A stretch of DNA of 64,000 bases from contig NC_067205.1 of the NCBI RefSeq assembly GCF_026262505.1, positions 2,666,001 through 2,730,000 of the forward strand. The letters are read 5' to 3'. Made by a program: the position numbers and the translations under genes. Source of the stretch: Trichomonas vaginalis G3. Its lineage: Eukaryota; Parabasalia; Trichomonadida; Trichomonadidae. Shown in pieces: positions 11,150-19,447 of the stretch. The notes beneath the pieces are model-generated. The model saw only the letters and a program-made list of their open reading frames with translations. It was not told the origin of the DNA and made no database searches. Position 1 is the stretch's first letter. Each line of letters starts with the position of its first letter.

Positions 11150-11475
11150 AATTCATGAAAATTCAAGAGGGTAGAAATGAGGGTAGAAAAGAGGTTAGAT
11201 CTAACCTTCTACCCTAAATTATATTTTTGCTGAATTCATGAGTTTTGGTTGAAAGAATACGGTGGAGCCAAAAGTGGCTCGACCTCAAAACAAGCATTTT
11301 GTGAAGAATAATACAAAATTCAACGGGTGAGAAAAGAGGTGAGAAAAGAGGTTAGATCTAACCTTCTACCCTAAACATTATTTTTGTGCTATGTTTTCTG
11401 TATAAAATTCATGAAAATTCAAGAGGGTGAGAAAAAAGGTGAAAAAACAGGTGAGATCTCACCTCTTCACCTAAA
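11150..11475. promoter_or_regulatory. Three composite palindromes in one intergenic region
   Basis: Perfect 14-base dyads lie at 11193-11206 and 11350-11363 (both GGTTAGATCTAACC) and 11450-11463 (GGTGAGATCTCACC). Sites of the TTAGATCTAA type are flanked by TAGAA/TTCTA half-sites and the GTGAG type by GTGAA/TTCACC half-sites, so core and flanks change together. AAAATTCATGAAAATTCAAG recurs as spacer. The region separates the 3' end of the 286-residue protein gene from the KilA-N gene leader and contains no ORF. Confidence 0.75.
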
Positions 11476-11484
11476 CATTATTTT

Positions 11485-12345
11485 TCAATACTTTTTCAGC
11501 ACTTTTCCGTAGTTATATATGAAAGACAATTCGAGATAAAAGTCATAGTACAATGGAATAATATGTTGCACACCATTTGTTGTGAACCAAACTTGAAAGT
11601 CAGAGAAACTGTTACTAGGTGGTTCGTAGAATTTAGAAGCAAAGTCATAAAAGTCCTTACCAATACATAGAAAACTATTGTTGCTTGAACTGAAACTTGC
11701 ATGACACATAACATTTTGAGGGTCAAACACGTTTCTATAAACTGTCAAATCTGCTGGTGGAAGTATAAATTGAAATGGACCATCTGGTGGTAATGGTTCG
11801 TTCTGGTTTAGTAACCGAAGAAATTGTGCCCAAGAACGTTTGTCTACTTTCCAATATAAAAACTCTGTATCTCTTGGAGGGTTAATTTCAATCTTTTGAA
11901 ATGAAACGGCGGAGTTCATCTTGTCATATTCTAGTTTCAGATAGTATGTTCCATTTAGTAAAGAGTCGTATTTTTCTTGAAATTCCCAATAATATTTGTT
12001 CATTTGAGTTTGAAAGTCATTTAGAGTTTTCTCAAGACTTTCGTCTGAACGAACTGTAAAGATTCTCATTTCGTCAAATTTGTCTATTAGACCATCATGA
12101 CCTTTATACTGCCCATGAAAATATACTGCGAACATAAATGCGTTAGTTCTATTTGAAAACAAAACTCTTCTAAATCCTATTGCCTTTGCATCTGAAGGAC
12201 TTTGAAGCCAACGAATTGGATAGTCAAACCTGTATATTCGGGATGAAATTTCTTCATCTGATATTGTCCTACCAGCATTTGTAAAGATATAGTCTAACGG
12301 TTTTGTATCTGCTACTTTTGTTCTTTGTTTTTCAACCTGAAGCAT
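11485..12345 (-). CDS. Polinton structural-type paralogue, 286 residues
   Basis: The protein belongs to a family seen five times in this window (also 17816-18664, 30709-31590, 45602-46458 and 60682-61523). Shared marks are RFDYPIRWLQSPSDAKAIGF near residues 38-57, FDPQNVMCHASFS near residue 207, and an end with DFQVWFTT....IIPLYYDFYLEL. There is no signal peptide or membrane helix. The position among virion-type genes and the multiple copies per element suggest a capsid-associated or penton-like protein; no catalytic motif is visible. The leader TAATATATGTAAAAATATAT precedes the ATG on its strand. Function is inferred from context only. Confidence 0.7.
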   Translation of the reverse strand: MLQVEKQRTKVADTKPLDYIFTNAGRTISDEEISSRIYRFDYPIRWLQSPSDAKAIGFRRVLFSNRTNAFMFAVYFHGQYKGHDGLIDKFDEMRIFTVRSDESLEKTLNDFQTQMNKYYWEFQEKYDSLLNGTYYLKLEYDKMNSAVSFQKIEINPPRDTEFLYWKVDKRSWAQFLRLLNQNEPLPPDGPFQFILPPADLTVYRNVFDPQNVMCHASFSSSNNSFLCIGKDFYDFASKFYEPPSNSFSDFQVWFTTNGVQHIIPLYYDFYLELSFIYNYGKVLKKY

Positions 12346-13024
12346 TTAATATATGTAAAAATATATTGTTTTAAAATGGTATGCCATTTCATATTTCTCA
12401 TCTAACAAACAAGTTTCCCAACTCTGCTTTTATTCTAGCAGACTCAGCGTACATTTCAAATAAAATTAAAAAATGTCACTTTTTGAAAAACGTTTTTACT
12501 TCATGCAATGTTTTATTTCTGTGCCGTCTTCAAGTATGCCCCAGTACTTACGCTTGGAGAGGACATGAACTTCGGAAAATACCTTATCTAGCTTAAAACA
12601 GCCCATCTTTTCACCGACCATTCCCATTTCAATGAGTTTGTTGTATCCTTCTTCGTTCGTCATGAGTGCGTCAATGTTCTCATAGTAAACCTTCACTTTG
12701 GATTTGACTTCGGAGAAGAATTTGTTGTAGTTGTCAAGGACTGCCTTTGCGAACTGAGGGTAAGACCAATGTTCGACAATAGGTTTTAATGTGGTTACTA
12801 AGCCACTTTGACCTTGAGTGAATTCGTACTTCAAAACAAAAGGAGAAAACCTTTCAACAAAGTTGTCGACCTTCTCATAATGTTTACTCTTCATCTGAAA
12901 TAGTCCTACCAGCATTTGTAAAGATATAGTCTAACGGTTTTGTATCTGCTACTTTTGTTCTTTGTTTTTCAACCTGAAGCATTTAATATATGTAAAAATA
13001 TATTGTTTTAAAATGGTATGCCAT
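12256..13024. repeat. Local duplication and patchwork around a PolB fragment
   Basis: The 5' end of the 286-residue gene and its leader (about 12256-12390) recur almost unchanged at about 12893-13024. Between the copies, 12390-12520 strings together short pieces found downstream: TTTCATATTTCTCATCTAAC (also near 13529), GCTTTTATTCTAGCAGACT (also near 13840) and CAGCGTACATTTCAAATAAA (also near 13585). It could be template switching in the genome or a misassembly. Confidence 0.7.
12496..12900 (-). pseudogene. Fragment resembling the C-terminal palm region of a family B DNA polymerase
   Basis: A minus-strand reading of about 130 residues has KVYYENIDALMTN, then MVGEKMGCFKLDKV, and later LSKRKYWGILEDGTEIKH. 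The order (a YY..DSL-like turn, a G..LG.FK.E-like segment, then a K.Y motif) resembles the end of a PolB palm domain. It has no polymerase upstream of it and is bounded by duplicated pieces, so it is a stranded remnant. It differs clearly from the Polinton A polymerase at the same position. Confidence 0.45.
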
Positions 13025-13592
13025 ATAGCTTCTTGAATTTGTTAAGAAGTATTTGAACGTGTTTTCCATCTGTATCTCTAGTGTTTACATAAGCATAGCC
13101 CGCCTTAGTAAAATATACTTGTAATTTCCTATAGTTTACGCCGGTATAAAAGTAGAAAGAGTCTTGTTCTTCGCTATAGTAGTAAAACTCAAACGTATGC
13201 TTGCCATAGTCTGTAATTTCAATTGTTTCATCTTCTAGTTCGTCGACAAATTCGAATACAATATCTCTAAATTTGCCTATGTTCTTATTGTTTTCAGAAC
13301 GAGTGACCCAACGTAAGTTTTCAAGTCTATTGTCGTTTCTTATACGGTTTATATGGTCTACAAAAGGTAAATTGTTAGGATTCAGTATAAAATGAGTTGC
13401 AATGACAACATGTTTAAGATAGCGTTTTCCACTCATCTTCATAATAGCATATCCGTCATTTCGCTCCCATTCGCTTAAAACTCTTTTTGTCTTTTTGTTT
13501 CTGACTTCAAATGACTCACAACAGTGAATTTCATATTTCTCATCTAACAAACAAGTTTCCCAACGGTCTTCTCCAACAAACTCAGCGTACAT
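13008..13592 (-). CDS. HNH-family endonuclease
   Basis: The 194-residue protein contains an HNH_3-type nuclease core near residues 90-125: VVIATHFILNP, FVDHINRIRNDNRLENLRWV, then TRSENNKN. Such proteins nick or cut DNA and often behave as free-standing homing endonucleases in viruses. After the core comes a separate domain of about 75 residues (TIEITDYGKHTFEF, then DTDGKHVQILLNKF) that resembles the whole 106-residue protein encoded in the terminal repeats of Polinton A. I chose the start MYAEFVGED because the leader ATTTTTTTATTTTATTTGAA directly precedes it, while the longer frame begins inside that leader. Confidence 0.85.
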   Translation of the reverse strand: MYAEFVGEDRWETCLLDEKYEIHCCESFEVRNKKTKRVLSEWERNDGYAIMKMSGKRYLKHVVIATHFILNPNNLPFVDHINRIRNDNRLENLRWVTRSENNKNIGKFRDIVFEFVDELEDETIEITDYGKHTFEFYYYSEEQDSFYFYTGVNYRKLQVYFTKAGYAYVNTRDTDGKHVQILLNKFKKLYGIPF

Positions 13593-13638
13593 TTCAAATA
13601 AAATAAAAAAATATTTTTTTAAAAATAAATTTTTTATT

Positions 13639-13884
13639 TCATGCAATGTTTAACACATCGAAAGGCATGTCCATAAGACGTTCTTCTTCTAACCTCTCTA
13701 GTCTGTTTGGATAATTGGCACGTGCTGTTTCCAAATCCATTTCGTAGCGAAGACCAGCCAGTTTGTCATAGACTTTTATGGGTCTTCCCTTCCTATATTT
13801 AAAATTCTTCGAAACTCTCCAACCATATCTTTGCAACTCTGCTTTTATTCTAGCAGACTTTCTATCCATTCTATATGGGGGCAT
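13639..13884 (-). CDS. Small basic protein of Polinton B, unknown
   Basis: An 81-residue basic protein beginning MPPYRMDRKSARIKAELQRY, with many arginines and no recognisable domain. Start chosen because TTTTTTTATTTTTATAAAA precedes this ATG; the longer frame adds only residues read from that leader. It lies directly upstream of the HNH gene on the same strand. Confidence 0.55.
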   Translation of the reverse strand: MPPYRMDRKSARIKAELQRYGWRVSKNFKYRKGRPIKVYDKLAGLRYEMDLETARANYPNRLERLEEERLMDMPFDVLNIA

Positions 13885-13923
13885 TTTTATAAAAATAAAA
13901 AAATATTTTTTTTCTTTACTTAA

Positions 13924-14139
13924 CATAACCGCCTGCTGCCATAAGTCTTTGACGCCAACCCATACCAGCTAATGAAGGTTGACTTGGTTTAGTTTCCAAA
14001 CTAAACTTTGGTTTTGGTTTATCTTCAGTTTTGGTTTTTCTTCTTCTATCGGTTTTTCGTCACTTTTCGGTTCCTCTGACTTTACCTCACCTGCAGGAAC
14101 AGTTGTGTCGTCAACATCTTCATAAATATCATATGCCAT
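13924..14139 (-). pseudogene. Small acidic virion-type gene, probably broken
   Basis: The minus strand opens with MAYDIYEDVDDTTVPAGE, continues acidic and proline/lysine-rich, and downstream words such as AGMGWRQRLMAAGG suggest a longer original product. It lies in a run of small same-strand genes. The element is a fossil copy and this gene looks broken; no function is recognised. Confidence 0.4.
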
Positions 14140-14215
14140 TGTTTTTGTTTTCCTTTCAACTTTTTGTGTTTGTTGTAAAGTTTAGAATATTTCGACTCTA
14201 AGTCAATGAGATGTT

Positions 14216-14500
14216 CTATAATGAAAACTGTTGGTCAGTGAAGTAAACTTTTCCATCTGTTGTCTCGAAAGCTCCTTCAGACTTCAATATTTTATTTGTG
14301 AGAGTCTGTTTCTTTTTTGAGATACTAGCCGTTCCATTTCTATGAAAAGTGACTTTATAGTTAGGGTTTGTATTTCCAGACCTGGCACTTTCTATTATTG
14401 AATTTTTCTCTTCATCTGTAAGTTCTTTGACAGGTTTTGACAATGGTTCTGAACTTTTTGTTTGTGGTGTCAAATCTACCGTTTCAACTTCTTCGGTCAT
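14216..14500 (-). CDS. Small polar protein of Polinton B, unknown
   Basis: A 94-residue protein starting MTEEVETVDLTPQ, acidic at the N-terminus, with FHRNGTASISKKKQTL in the second half. A loosely similar arrangement (a short dG..F.K segment followed by charged residues) occurs in the 80-residue protein at 49355-49597 in Polinton A. A TTTTTTACTGAGATGAA leader precedes the ATG; the next two genes upstream share the CTGAGATGAA end of this leader. Function unknown. Confidence 0.55.
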   Translation of the reverse strand: MTEEVETVDLTPQTKSSEPLSKPVKELTDEEKNSIIESARSGNTNPNYKVTFHRNGTASISKKKQTLTNKILKSEGAFETTDGKVYFTDQQFSL

Positions 14501-14519
14501 TTCATCTCAGTAAAAAATT

Positions 14520-14672
14520 TTAGTTTGGTTTGTTTTCAACTGGTTGTTGTTGTTTTTTAAGTCGGTCTAAAACTTCCTGAGGTATAGGAAGAACTTGACA
14601 AACACGTTGTGTAACTGCTGGAAGCCGACAAATCCATCTTGAACCCATTTGTCTCAATGCTGTATTGTTCAT
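14520..14672 (-). CDS. Very small basic protein, unknown
   Basis: A 50-residue minus-strand frame: MNNTALRQMGSRWICRLPAV to a KPN end, with a QQQ segment. It is preceded by the same TTTTTTACTGAGATGAA leader as the 14216-14500 gene, and it fills the gap between two genes neatly, which is the main argument that it is real. No domain is recognised. Confidence 0.5.
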   Translation of the reverse strand: MNNTALRQMGSRWICRLPAVTQRVCQVLPIPQEVLDRLKKQQQPVENKPN

Positions 14673-14691
14673 TTCATCTCAGTAAAAAACT

Positions 14692-15093
14692 TTACATTCC
14701 CCACGTTTGAGGCGGTTGAGGTTGGTTATTGTTTACCCATTGTTGTGCATGGTTATATCCTCTGTTAAAGAATCTTTCACCTTGGTCCATATAGTGTCCT
14801 GCTTGGTTATAGTAGTCATTTGCTTTGTTATAATAGTTTCCTGCTTGTCTTCCTACATTGTCCATCCATCCTTGAACTTTTCCTCTTTGTTCAGGATTTG
14901 GAATAAGATTTGCTGCATCTCGTGCTACATCCCAACCTTTCTGTACAGTTTGTATAATAGGTTGTGCTTTCTCTTTAAGTATACCTAATGTACTCAAAAT
15001 CTTCCTTCCAACTCCAAATACACCTCTGGCTATTGTTCCCACTGCGGGCAAAAATCTGGATGCAACTCCTGCTAATGCGCCAAATAAACCCAT
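14692..15093 (-). CDS. Amphipathic virion-type protein with N-terminal MG
   Basis: A 133-residue protein. The first 40 residues (MGLFGALAGVASRFLPAVG and on) are hydrophobic and glycine/alanine-rich, able to form an amphipathic helix, and the glycine after the start would suit N-myristoylation. The second half is Asn/Tyr/Gln-rich (NYYNKANDYYNQAG). A membrane-active minor virion protein, like adenovirus protein VI in role, is an inference only. Its start codon faces the integrase start 17 bases away. A partial copy begins at 63916 in Polinton C. Confidence 0.6.
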   Translation of the reverse strand: MGLFGALAGVASRFLPAVGTIARGVFGVGRKILSTLGILKEKAQPIIQTVQKGWDVARDAANLIPNPEQRGKVQGWMDNVGRQAGNYYNKANDYYNQAGHYMDQGERFFNRGYNHAQQWVNNNQPQPPQTWGM

Positions 15094-15110
15094 TTCTTAT
15101 AGGGTAAAAA
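15094..15110. promoter_or_regulatory. 17-base divergent spacer with TATA-like core
   Basis: The only sequence between two divergent ATGs is TTCTTATAGGGTAAAAA. Polinton C has TTCTTATAGGATAAAAA in the same place (63899-63915, reverse strand). It must serve both genes or neither. Confidence 0.65.
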
Positions 15111-15900
15111 ATGACGAATCCAAACAAGGACCCCTATGTTTCTAAGGCAAAAAGAAAGCACTCATGATAAAAATCTTTAGTTCAACACCAAATGCTTGGT
15201 TTATGGATATCTTGGAAAACATTCCGAGGTATAGAGAAGATGGACCTCCATACTGGCTAATATTTGTCGGTCAAAACACAAGATACTGTGAAGCCATACC
15301 ATTATGGTCCAAAAATATTTTAGATGTGAAAACTGCTTTGACAATATTCGTTGACAAATACCATCCAACAAAACTGACATCTGACTGTGAAAGTTCTTTC
15401 AAATCAGATGATGTAAAAAACTATCTGCGTTCAAAAAATGTAAACCAATATTTCATTGTCGACCAAAACCATTCTGCTCTTGGTTGTCATTGACGGTTGT
15501 ATAAAAAATGTTAAGAGACTTAAACCAACCACAAGGTGGTGAAGCAAATGAAATGTCATATGACGACAAATATAGACACTTCTCCATGGCAAAGATGAGA
15601 CAAGTTTTAAATATTTACAATAGCCGTAAACAAAAAGGTTTGGGAAACCACTCCCCCGAAGAAATGAAAACAACCCTGACTTAGAGAAAGACTATATATT
15701 TAATAATTTAGTCAAAAGAGACAAACAAGAAAGAATGCCGGGCTTCAAACTTCAGAAGGTGACAAAGTAAAAATAGAAATACCTAAACGCGACCCATATG
15801 AAAATACTATTGACTATGACAACAATGGAACTCGACAGGTACTCACATTCGTGTTCGTAAAAATAGAAGAAAGTATACAAGAGAATATTATGAAGTTTAG
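15111..15900 (+). pseudogene. Polinton integrase (rve family), broken
   Basis: Recognisable integrase words are present in order: YWLIFVGQNTRYCEAIPLW, then KLTSDCESSFKSDDVKNYL, and downstream MLRDLNQPQGG, RQVLNIYNSRKQKG and a basic tail. The family is the retrovirus-like rve integrase that inserts Polinton DNA. The copy is broken, with about three or four breaks. Polinton C carries the same gene (63110-63898), also broken. The integrase of Polinton A (37583-38668) is a distinct relative. Confidence 0.8.
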
Positions 15901-15906
15901 GCAAAC

Positions 15907-16067
15907 ATGGCAAAATGTACACACTGCAAGCAGAAGATAAAACTACTATTGTCAGACCTCGTTTCAAACTTGTCAAAGTTCAAGGTGGTAACTTTCAAAG
16001 ACAGTTCCTAACAAAATATAAGACAACTCCTGACCAATATGCTAAAGAAGTTGAAAATGACGACTAA
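15907..16067 (+). pseudogene. Small CxxC (zinc-ribbon-like) protein gene, probably broken
   Basis: The frame opens MAKCTHCKQKIK, a CxxC knuckle in a basic context, and its 3' end touches the 3' end of the fibre gene on the other strand. The equivalent in Polinton C (62948-63110) carries KCTDCKQKIK and the end EYAKEVENDD. A short zinc-binding or DNA-binding protein is likely; it looks broken here. Confidence 0.45.
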
Positions 16068-17797
16068 GCAATTCTATACCATGCGTAAACTGTCATGTAA
16101 GGTGGCATATATTCTTTACTTTGTCCCGTTGTTTGCGTATATCCTGAAACGAAATGTGTATGGTTTCCTTCTCCCTGAGTGTCATCCCAGTAACAATTTA
16201 TAGCAAACTTAACGTCGTCTTTAACATCATATCCTTGACCTTTTGTCATTCCTGACCAATCCCAATATCTATGCTTATGCCAACCTGCTTGAGATGTACT
16301 TAAATCTATGTAGTGACTGTGTGCAGGTAAATTTTCACCTGAAATCGTTTTACTTCCACCTGTTTCCTTTGAAGAGTTTGCACAATACAAAACCTGTCGA
16401 CTATTTGTTCCCATGCACCAACACCAAACATTACTTGAGGACCTCTTGCTTCCATAGATGTATAAATAGAACCTACTGGGTTCATTAAATCAAAACATAT
16501 GAGATATTATAGGATTGTCTCTTTTGAACTTAAAATATAGTGCAACTATTTCAGGTTTCTTCTGGTTTGTGTCAGAATATTTTTTATAATATAATCTTAA
16601 TGTTTTCAGGGTAGGTAAAATCTTGACTATAATATTTATTTCTGTCATCTTCATAATAGTATACTATTCTCGTTTTTTTTATTGCATTATATCTTTTATA
16701 TCTATAATATTCTAAATATAATGTTTGCTTTTTTGGGTCTACATGTGCGTCAAACACCATAGTCATAATAATATGGTGCTGGAGCTGGGTTAGGTAATGT
16801 CATATCTGTCATTTCATAAACTCTTAAATATTTCTTTTTTCGTTCTCCATATAAGTTTAAGTAGCAGTTGTTGTCTAATGGAACTTTAACTTGTGTACCA
16901 TTATTCTTTATATAGCCTACATACATTTCATTGTTATTTTCGGAATGAGTTTATTACCGTATACCATTTTTTAAGGAGTGTACAAACTCCCATCTAAAAA
17001 TATTTGTTTTCTTCATTGACAGAAAAGTCACCAACAATAGTTTCAATATTTTTTGTTGTTCCTATCAAAACTTTGGTATATTTCATTGACATATGTTTTC
17101 TGCTTTCTTTTCAAGGCTAACGTTTAAGTCTGTTATTTCAGAAGATGTATGTGTATGTCCAACGGCACTTTTCCTGTTTAAGGTTTCTTGTAAGTTTGTA
17201 ATATCAGATATAGAATGTGTATGTCCAACGGCACTTTTCCTGTTTAAGGTTTCTTGTAAGTTTGTAATATTTGCAATGGTATGTGTATGTCCAACGGCAC
17301 TTTTACTGTTTAAGGTTTTCTTGTAAGTCTGTTATTTCAGATATAGAATGTGTATGATCTTTTTTAGAATATTCGTTTTCAGCTCTTGTCACTTCACTTG
17401 ACATTTTATTGTCAACATATGTTTTGTCTGCTAGTTCAGGATGAGTATGTTCTTTTGTTGCATAAGCATTGTTAGCTCTTTCTTCTTCTTTTGCTATTGC
17501 ATCGTCTACATATTCTTTGTCAGCTTTGTTGTCAACATCTGCTTTCAAAAGAAGTTCATTTATAGGTTTCTCGTTTAAAGTTCCTTTTGTTGGATTTATA
17601 CAGACAGTATGGTTCTTATTGTCTTGAAACAGAAACTCATCTGTCATTGGGTTTAATGTCAGTTTTAAGTTTCCTTCTTTCAATGACTCAGATATCTTAG
17701 AATAGTTTGAAAAGTTTGTTGTGTTCTTATTTAGAGCTTGCATAATGAGTTGTCGGTTGTGTTGTATTTCTCGCATAGACGCTGTTTCATTTGACAT
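16064..17797 (-). pseudogene. Phage-like tail-fibre / receptor-binding protein, broken
   Basis: The N-terminal part (17303-17797) begins MSNETASMREIQHN and moves into repeats of the kind KADKEYVDDAIAKEE and EHTHPELADKTYVDN, typical of trimeric phage tail fibres. About three 66-base repeats near 17140-17335 encode RKSAVGHTHSISDITNLQE-type units. The C-terminal part (16064-16414) has GGSKTISGENLPAHSHYID and a MPPYMTVYAWYR end, the layout of phage baseplate/tail collar domains with HxH loops. The middle near 16500-16800 differs from Polinton C. The gene looks broken, with about three breaks. Confidence 0.75.
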
Positions 17798-17815
17798 TTT
17801 TATTATAGATAAAAT
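17798..17815. promoter_or_regulatory. 18-base divergent spacer
   Basis: Between the divergent ATGs of the fibre gene and the 282-residue gene lies only TTTTATTATAGATAAAAT, itself nearly palindromic. The Polinton C version (61524-61541) is ATTTTATCTAGAATAAAA. Confidence 0.65.
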
Positions 17816-18664
17816 ATGCTTCCAATAGAAAAAGAAAATTCAAGAGTTGCTACAACTAAACCATTAGATGAACTTTTTACTAATGTCGGTCAAAAGTTTG
17901 AGACAGAGACCGTAAAGCATGAAGGCTATCGTTTTGACTACCCATTAAGATGGTTAAGAGACCCATCTGTCACAAAAGCTATTGGCTTTCGTAGAATGAA
18001 GTTTGTGTCTGTAGAAGATAAAAGTTTTCCATTTATTGTAAGGTTTCATATAGATTATATATCTGAAGGGAAACGAAAAATGTGGGAAGAAATTGAGCTA
18101 ATACAAGTTGACCTTTCATCTTCTCTACAGACTGCGTTAAAAAATATAGAAGATAAAATAAATTCATGTTATGCAAAATATGCTGATGAATATGCAAATA
18201 CCGAGAGCACACTTTATGTGAGAATTGTATATGACAAACAAAATTCACAAGTGTCATTTCAAATCTACGAAAACAATCCAAAGAAAGACGAACAAATATA
18301 TACAGAATTCACTGCAATGTCATGGTATTATTTGCAAAGAATGTTAAATCAGAAAGTCAAACTTCCTTTAGCAAATATTTACAGTCGATATGCAAGAGAT
18401 GAACCATATTTATTTAAAGATGTTTTCGACCCAGCTGCTATTATTGTTCATGCTTCATTTTCTGGCGCCCAAAACTCTTTCTTATGCTTGGCAAATGACT
18501 TTTACGAAAAACCTACAAAGTTATACGAACCACCAAGTGGAAGTATTTCAGACTTTCAAGTATGGTTTACTACAGATGGAAGAAAAAGAATAATTCCATT
18601 ATACCATGCGTTTTACTTAGAACTTAGTTTCATATACAACTACTATCGAACGGTAAAAATATAA
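17816..18664 (+). CDS. Polinton structural-type paralogue, 282 residues
   Basis: Same family as 11485-12345: RFDYPLRWLRDPSVTKAIGF near residues 42-61, FDPAAIIVHASFSGAQNSFL near 205, and DFQVWFTTDG, IIPLYHAFYLEL at the end. The frame looks whole. No catalytic motif, signal peptide or membrane segment is visible. Its start faces the fibre gene 18 bases away, which suggests that both are expressed together as virion components; a penton-like or fibre-anchoring role would fit but is inference. Confidence 0.75.
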   Translation: MLPIEKENSRVATTKPLDELFTNVGQKFETETVKHEGYRFDYPLRWLRDPSVTKAIGFRRMKFVSVEDKSFPFIVRFHIDYISEGKRKMWEEIELIQVDLSSSLQTALKNIEDKINSCYAKYADEYANTESTLYVRIVYDKQNSQVSFQIYENNPKKDEQIYTEFTAMSWYYLQRMLNQKVKLPLANIYSRYARDEPYLFKDVFDPAAIIVHASFSGAQNSFLCLANDFYEKPTKLYEPPSGSISDFQVWFTTDGRKRIIPLYHAFYLELSFIYNYYRTVKI

Positions 18665-18668
18665 CTTT

Positions 18669-18911
18669 TTAATACGGTTGAGGTGTTGGATTTGGTTGCC
18701 AACTAGACTGTGGTGCAGGTTCAGGCTGTTGTATAACAGGAGCTTGTTCTTCTGGTTCAGGGTCTTTAGGTATAATACCAACAAACTGACCTACTCTTTT
18801 ACCAATATTTTTGACTCCGTTCCAAATTCCTCTTCCTACGGTTTTTATTCCATTCCATATACCTCTTCCAACATTTCGAAAGAAGTTTCCTATCTTACTG
18901 AAGAAACCCAT
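18669..18911 (-). CDS. Small amphipathic protein with tandem GIWNG helix motifs
   Basis: An 80-residue protein. The first half, starting MGFFSKIGNFFRNVG, repeats an amphipathic unit (RGIWNGIKTVG, RGIWNGVKNIG); the second half is proline/glutamine-rich (QQPEPAPQSSWQPNPTPQ). Glycine at position 2 would suit myristoylation. This resembles membrane-disrupting minor virion proteins such as adenovirus VI in general design, though homology is not shown. A broken copy is at 60431-60673 in Polinton C. Leader ATTTTTACATATAGTAAA. Confidence 0.65.
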   Translation of the reverse strand: MGFFSKIGNFFRNVGRGIWNGIKTVGRGIWNGVKNIGKRVGQFVGIIPKDPEPEEQAPVIQQPEPAPQSSWQPNPTPQPY

Positions 18912-18929
18912 TTTACTATATGTAAAAAT

Positions 18930-19292
18930 CTAATGTCCGCCTAGTCTCTTACGTTTCCTGTTGAGTTCCATAGCATTCTTTAACTGGAGCTCATACATTC
19001 TGTTTCTCCTCTGGTAGAAAACATATTCTGGGTCAACTCCTGTGTTCGCGTCATCTGCATAAAGTTGTTTATATCCCACTTCAGGGTTTGTATAAAACTC
19101 TTTCCATCTCATATTTGCATACCATGGTGGCAAACCTAACGCAGCGTCATTTGACATGGCAGTTTGCATTTGTACATCTGTTGGCACTTGACCATAGTTT
19201 GCCATTGCAGTTTGTATTCTAACTTCATTTGGAATATTCTCTGGGTTTGGTTGTCCAGGTTGCTGTGCATTCGCTAAGTTCTGTGCGTCCAT
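18930..19292 (-). CDS. Virion-type protein, 120 residues, unknown
   Basis: Begins MDAQNLANAQQPGQPNPENI, with two near-repeats of a short unit (VRIQTAMANYGQVPTDVQMQ and then TAMSNDAALG), and ends in a basic tail NRKRKRLGGH. No family is recognised. It lies between the amphipathic 80-residue protein and the 43-residue membrane protein on the same strand, with the leader ATATTTTTATCTAATATTAA. Polinton C has a broken copy at 60055-60413. Confidence 0.6.
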   Translation of the reverse strand: MDAQNLANAQQPGQPNPENIPNEVRIQTAMANYGQVPTDVQMQTAMSNDAALGLPPWYANMRWKEFYTNPEVGYKQLYADDANTGVDPEYVFYQRRNRMYELQLKNAMELNRKRKRLGGH

Positions 19293-19315
19293 TTAATATT
19301 AGATAAAAATATCTC

Positions 19316-19447
19316 TTACGAGTACATATACTGAACATTTGCAGGCATTGGTTCATCTTCATATTCTCTATATCTTTCTGCCACGTCAAATAAATAGATG
19401 ACACAATGGAAAAAACCTAAAACAAGTAGTCCTATTTCAAACCACAT
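19316..19447 (-). CDS. 43-residue single-span membrane protein
   Basis: MWFEIGLLVLGFFHCVIYLF is one hydrophobic segment, followed by a charged tail ending in NVQYMYS. The start overlaps the last codons of the methyltransferase gene by 16 bases in another frame. The same protein with few changes is encoded at 59900-60031 in Polinton C with the same overlap, and conservation of the frame in both copies supports a real gene. Probably a small membrane or virion protein. Confidence 0.65.
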   Translation of the reverse strand: MWFEIGLLVLGFFHCVIYLFDVAERYREYEDEPMPANVQYMYS

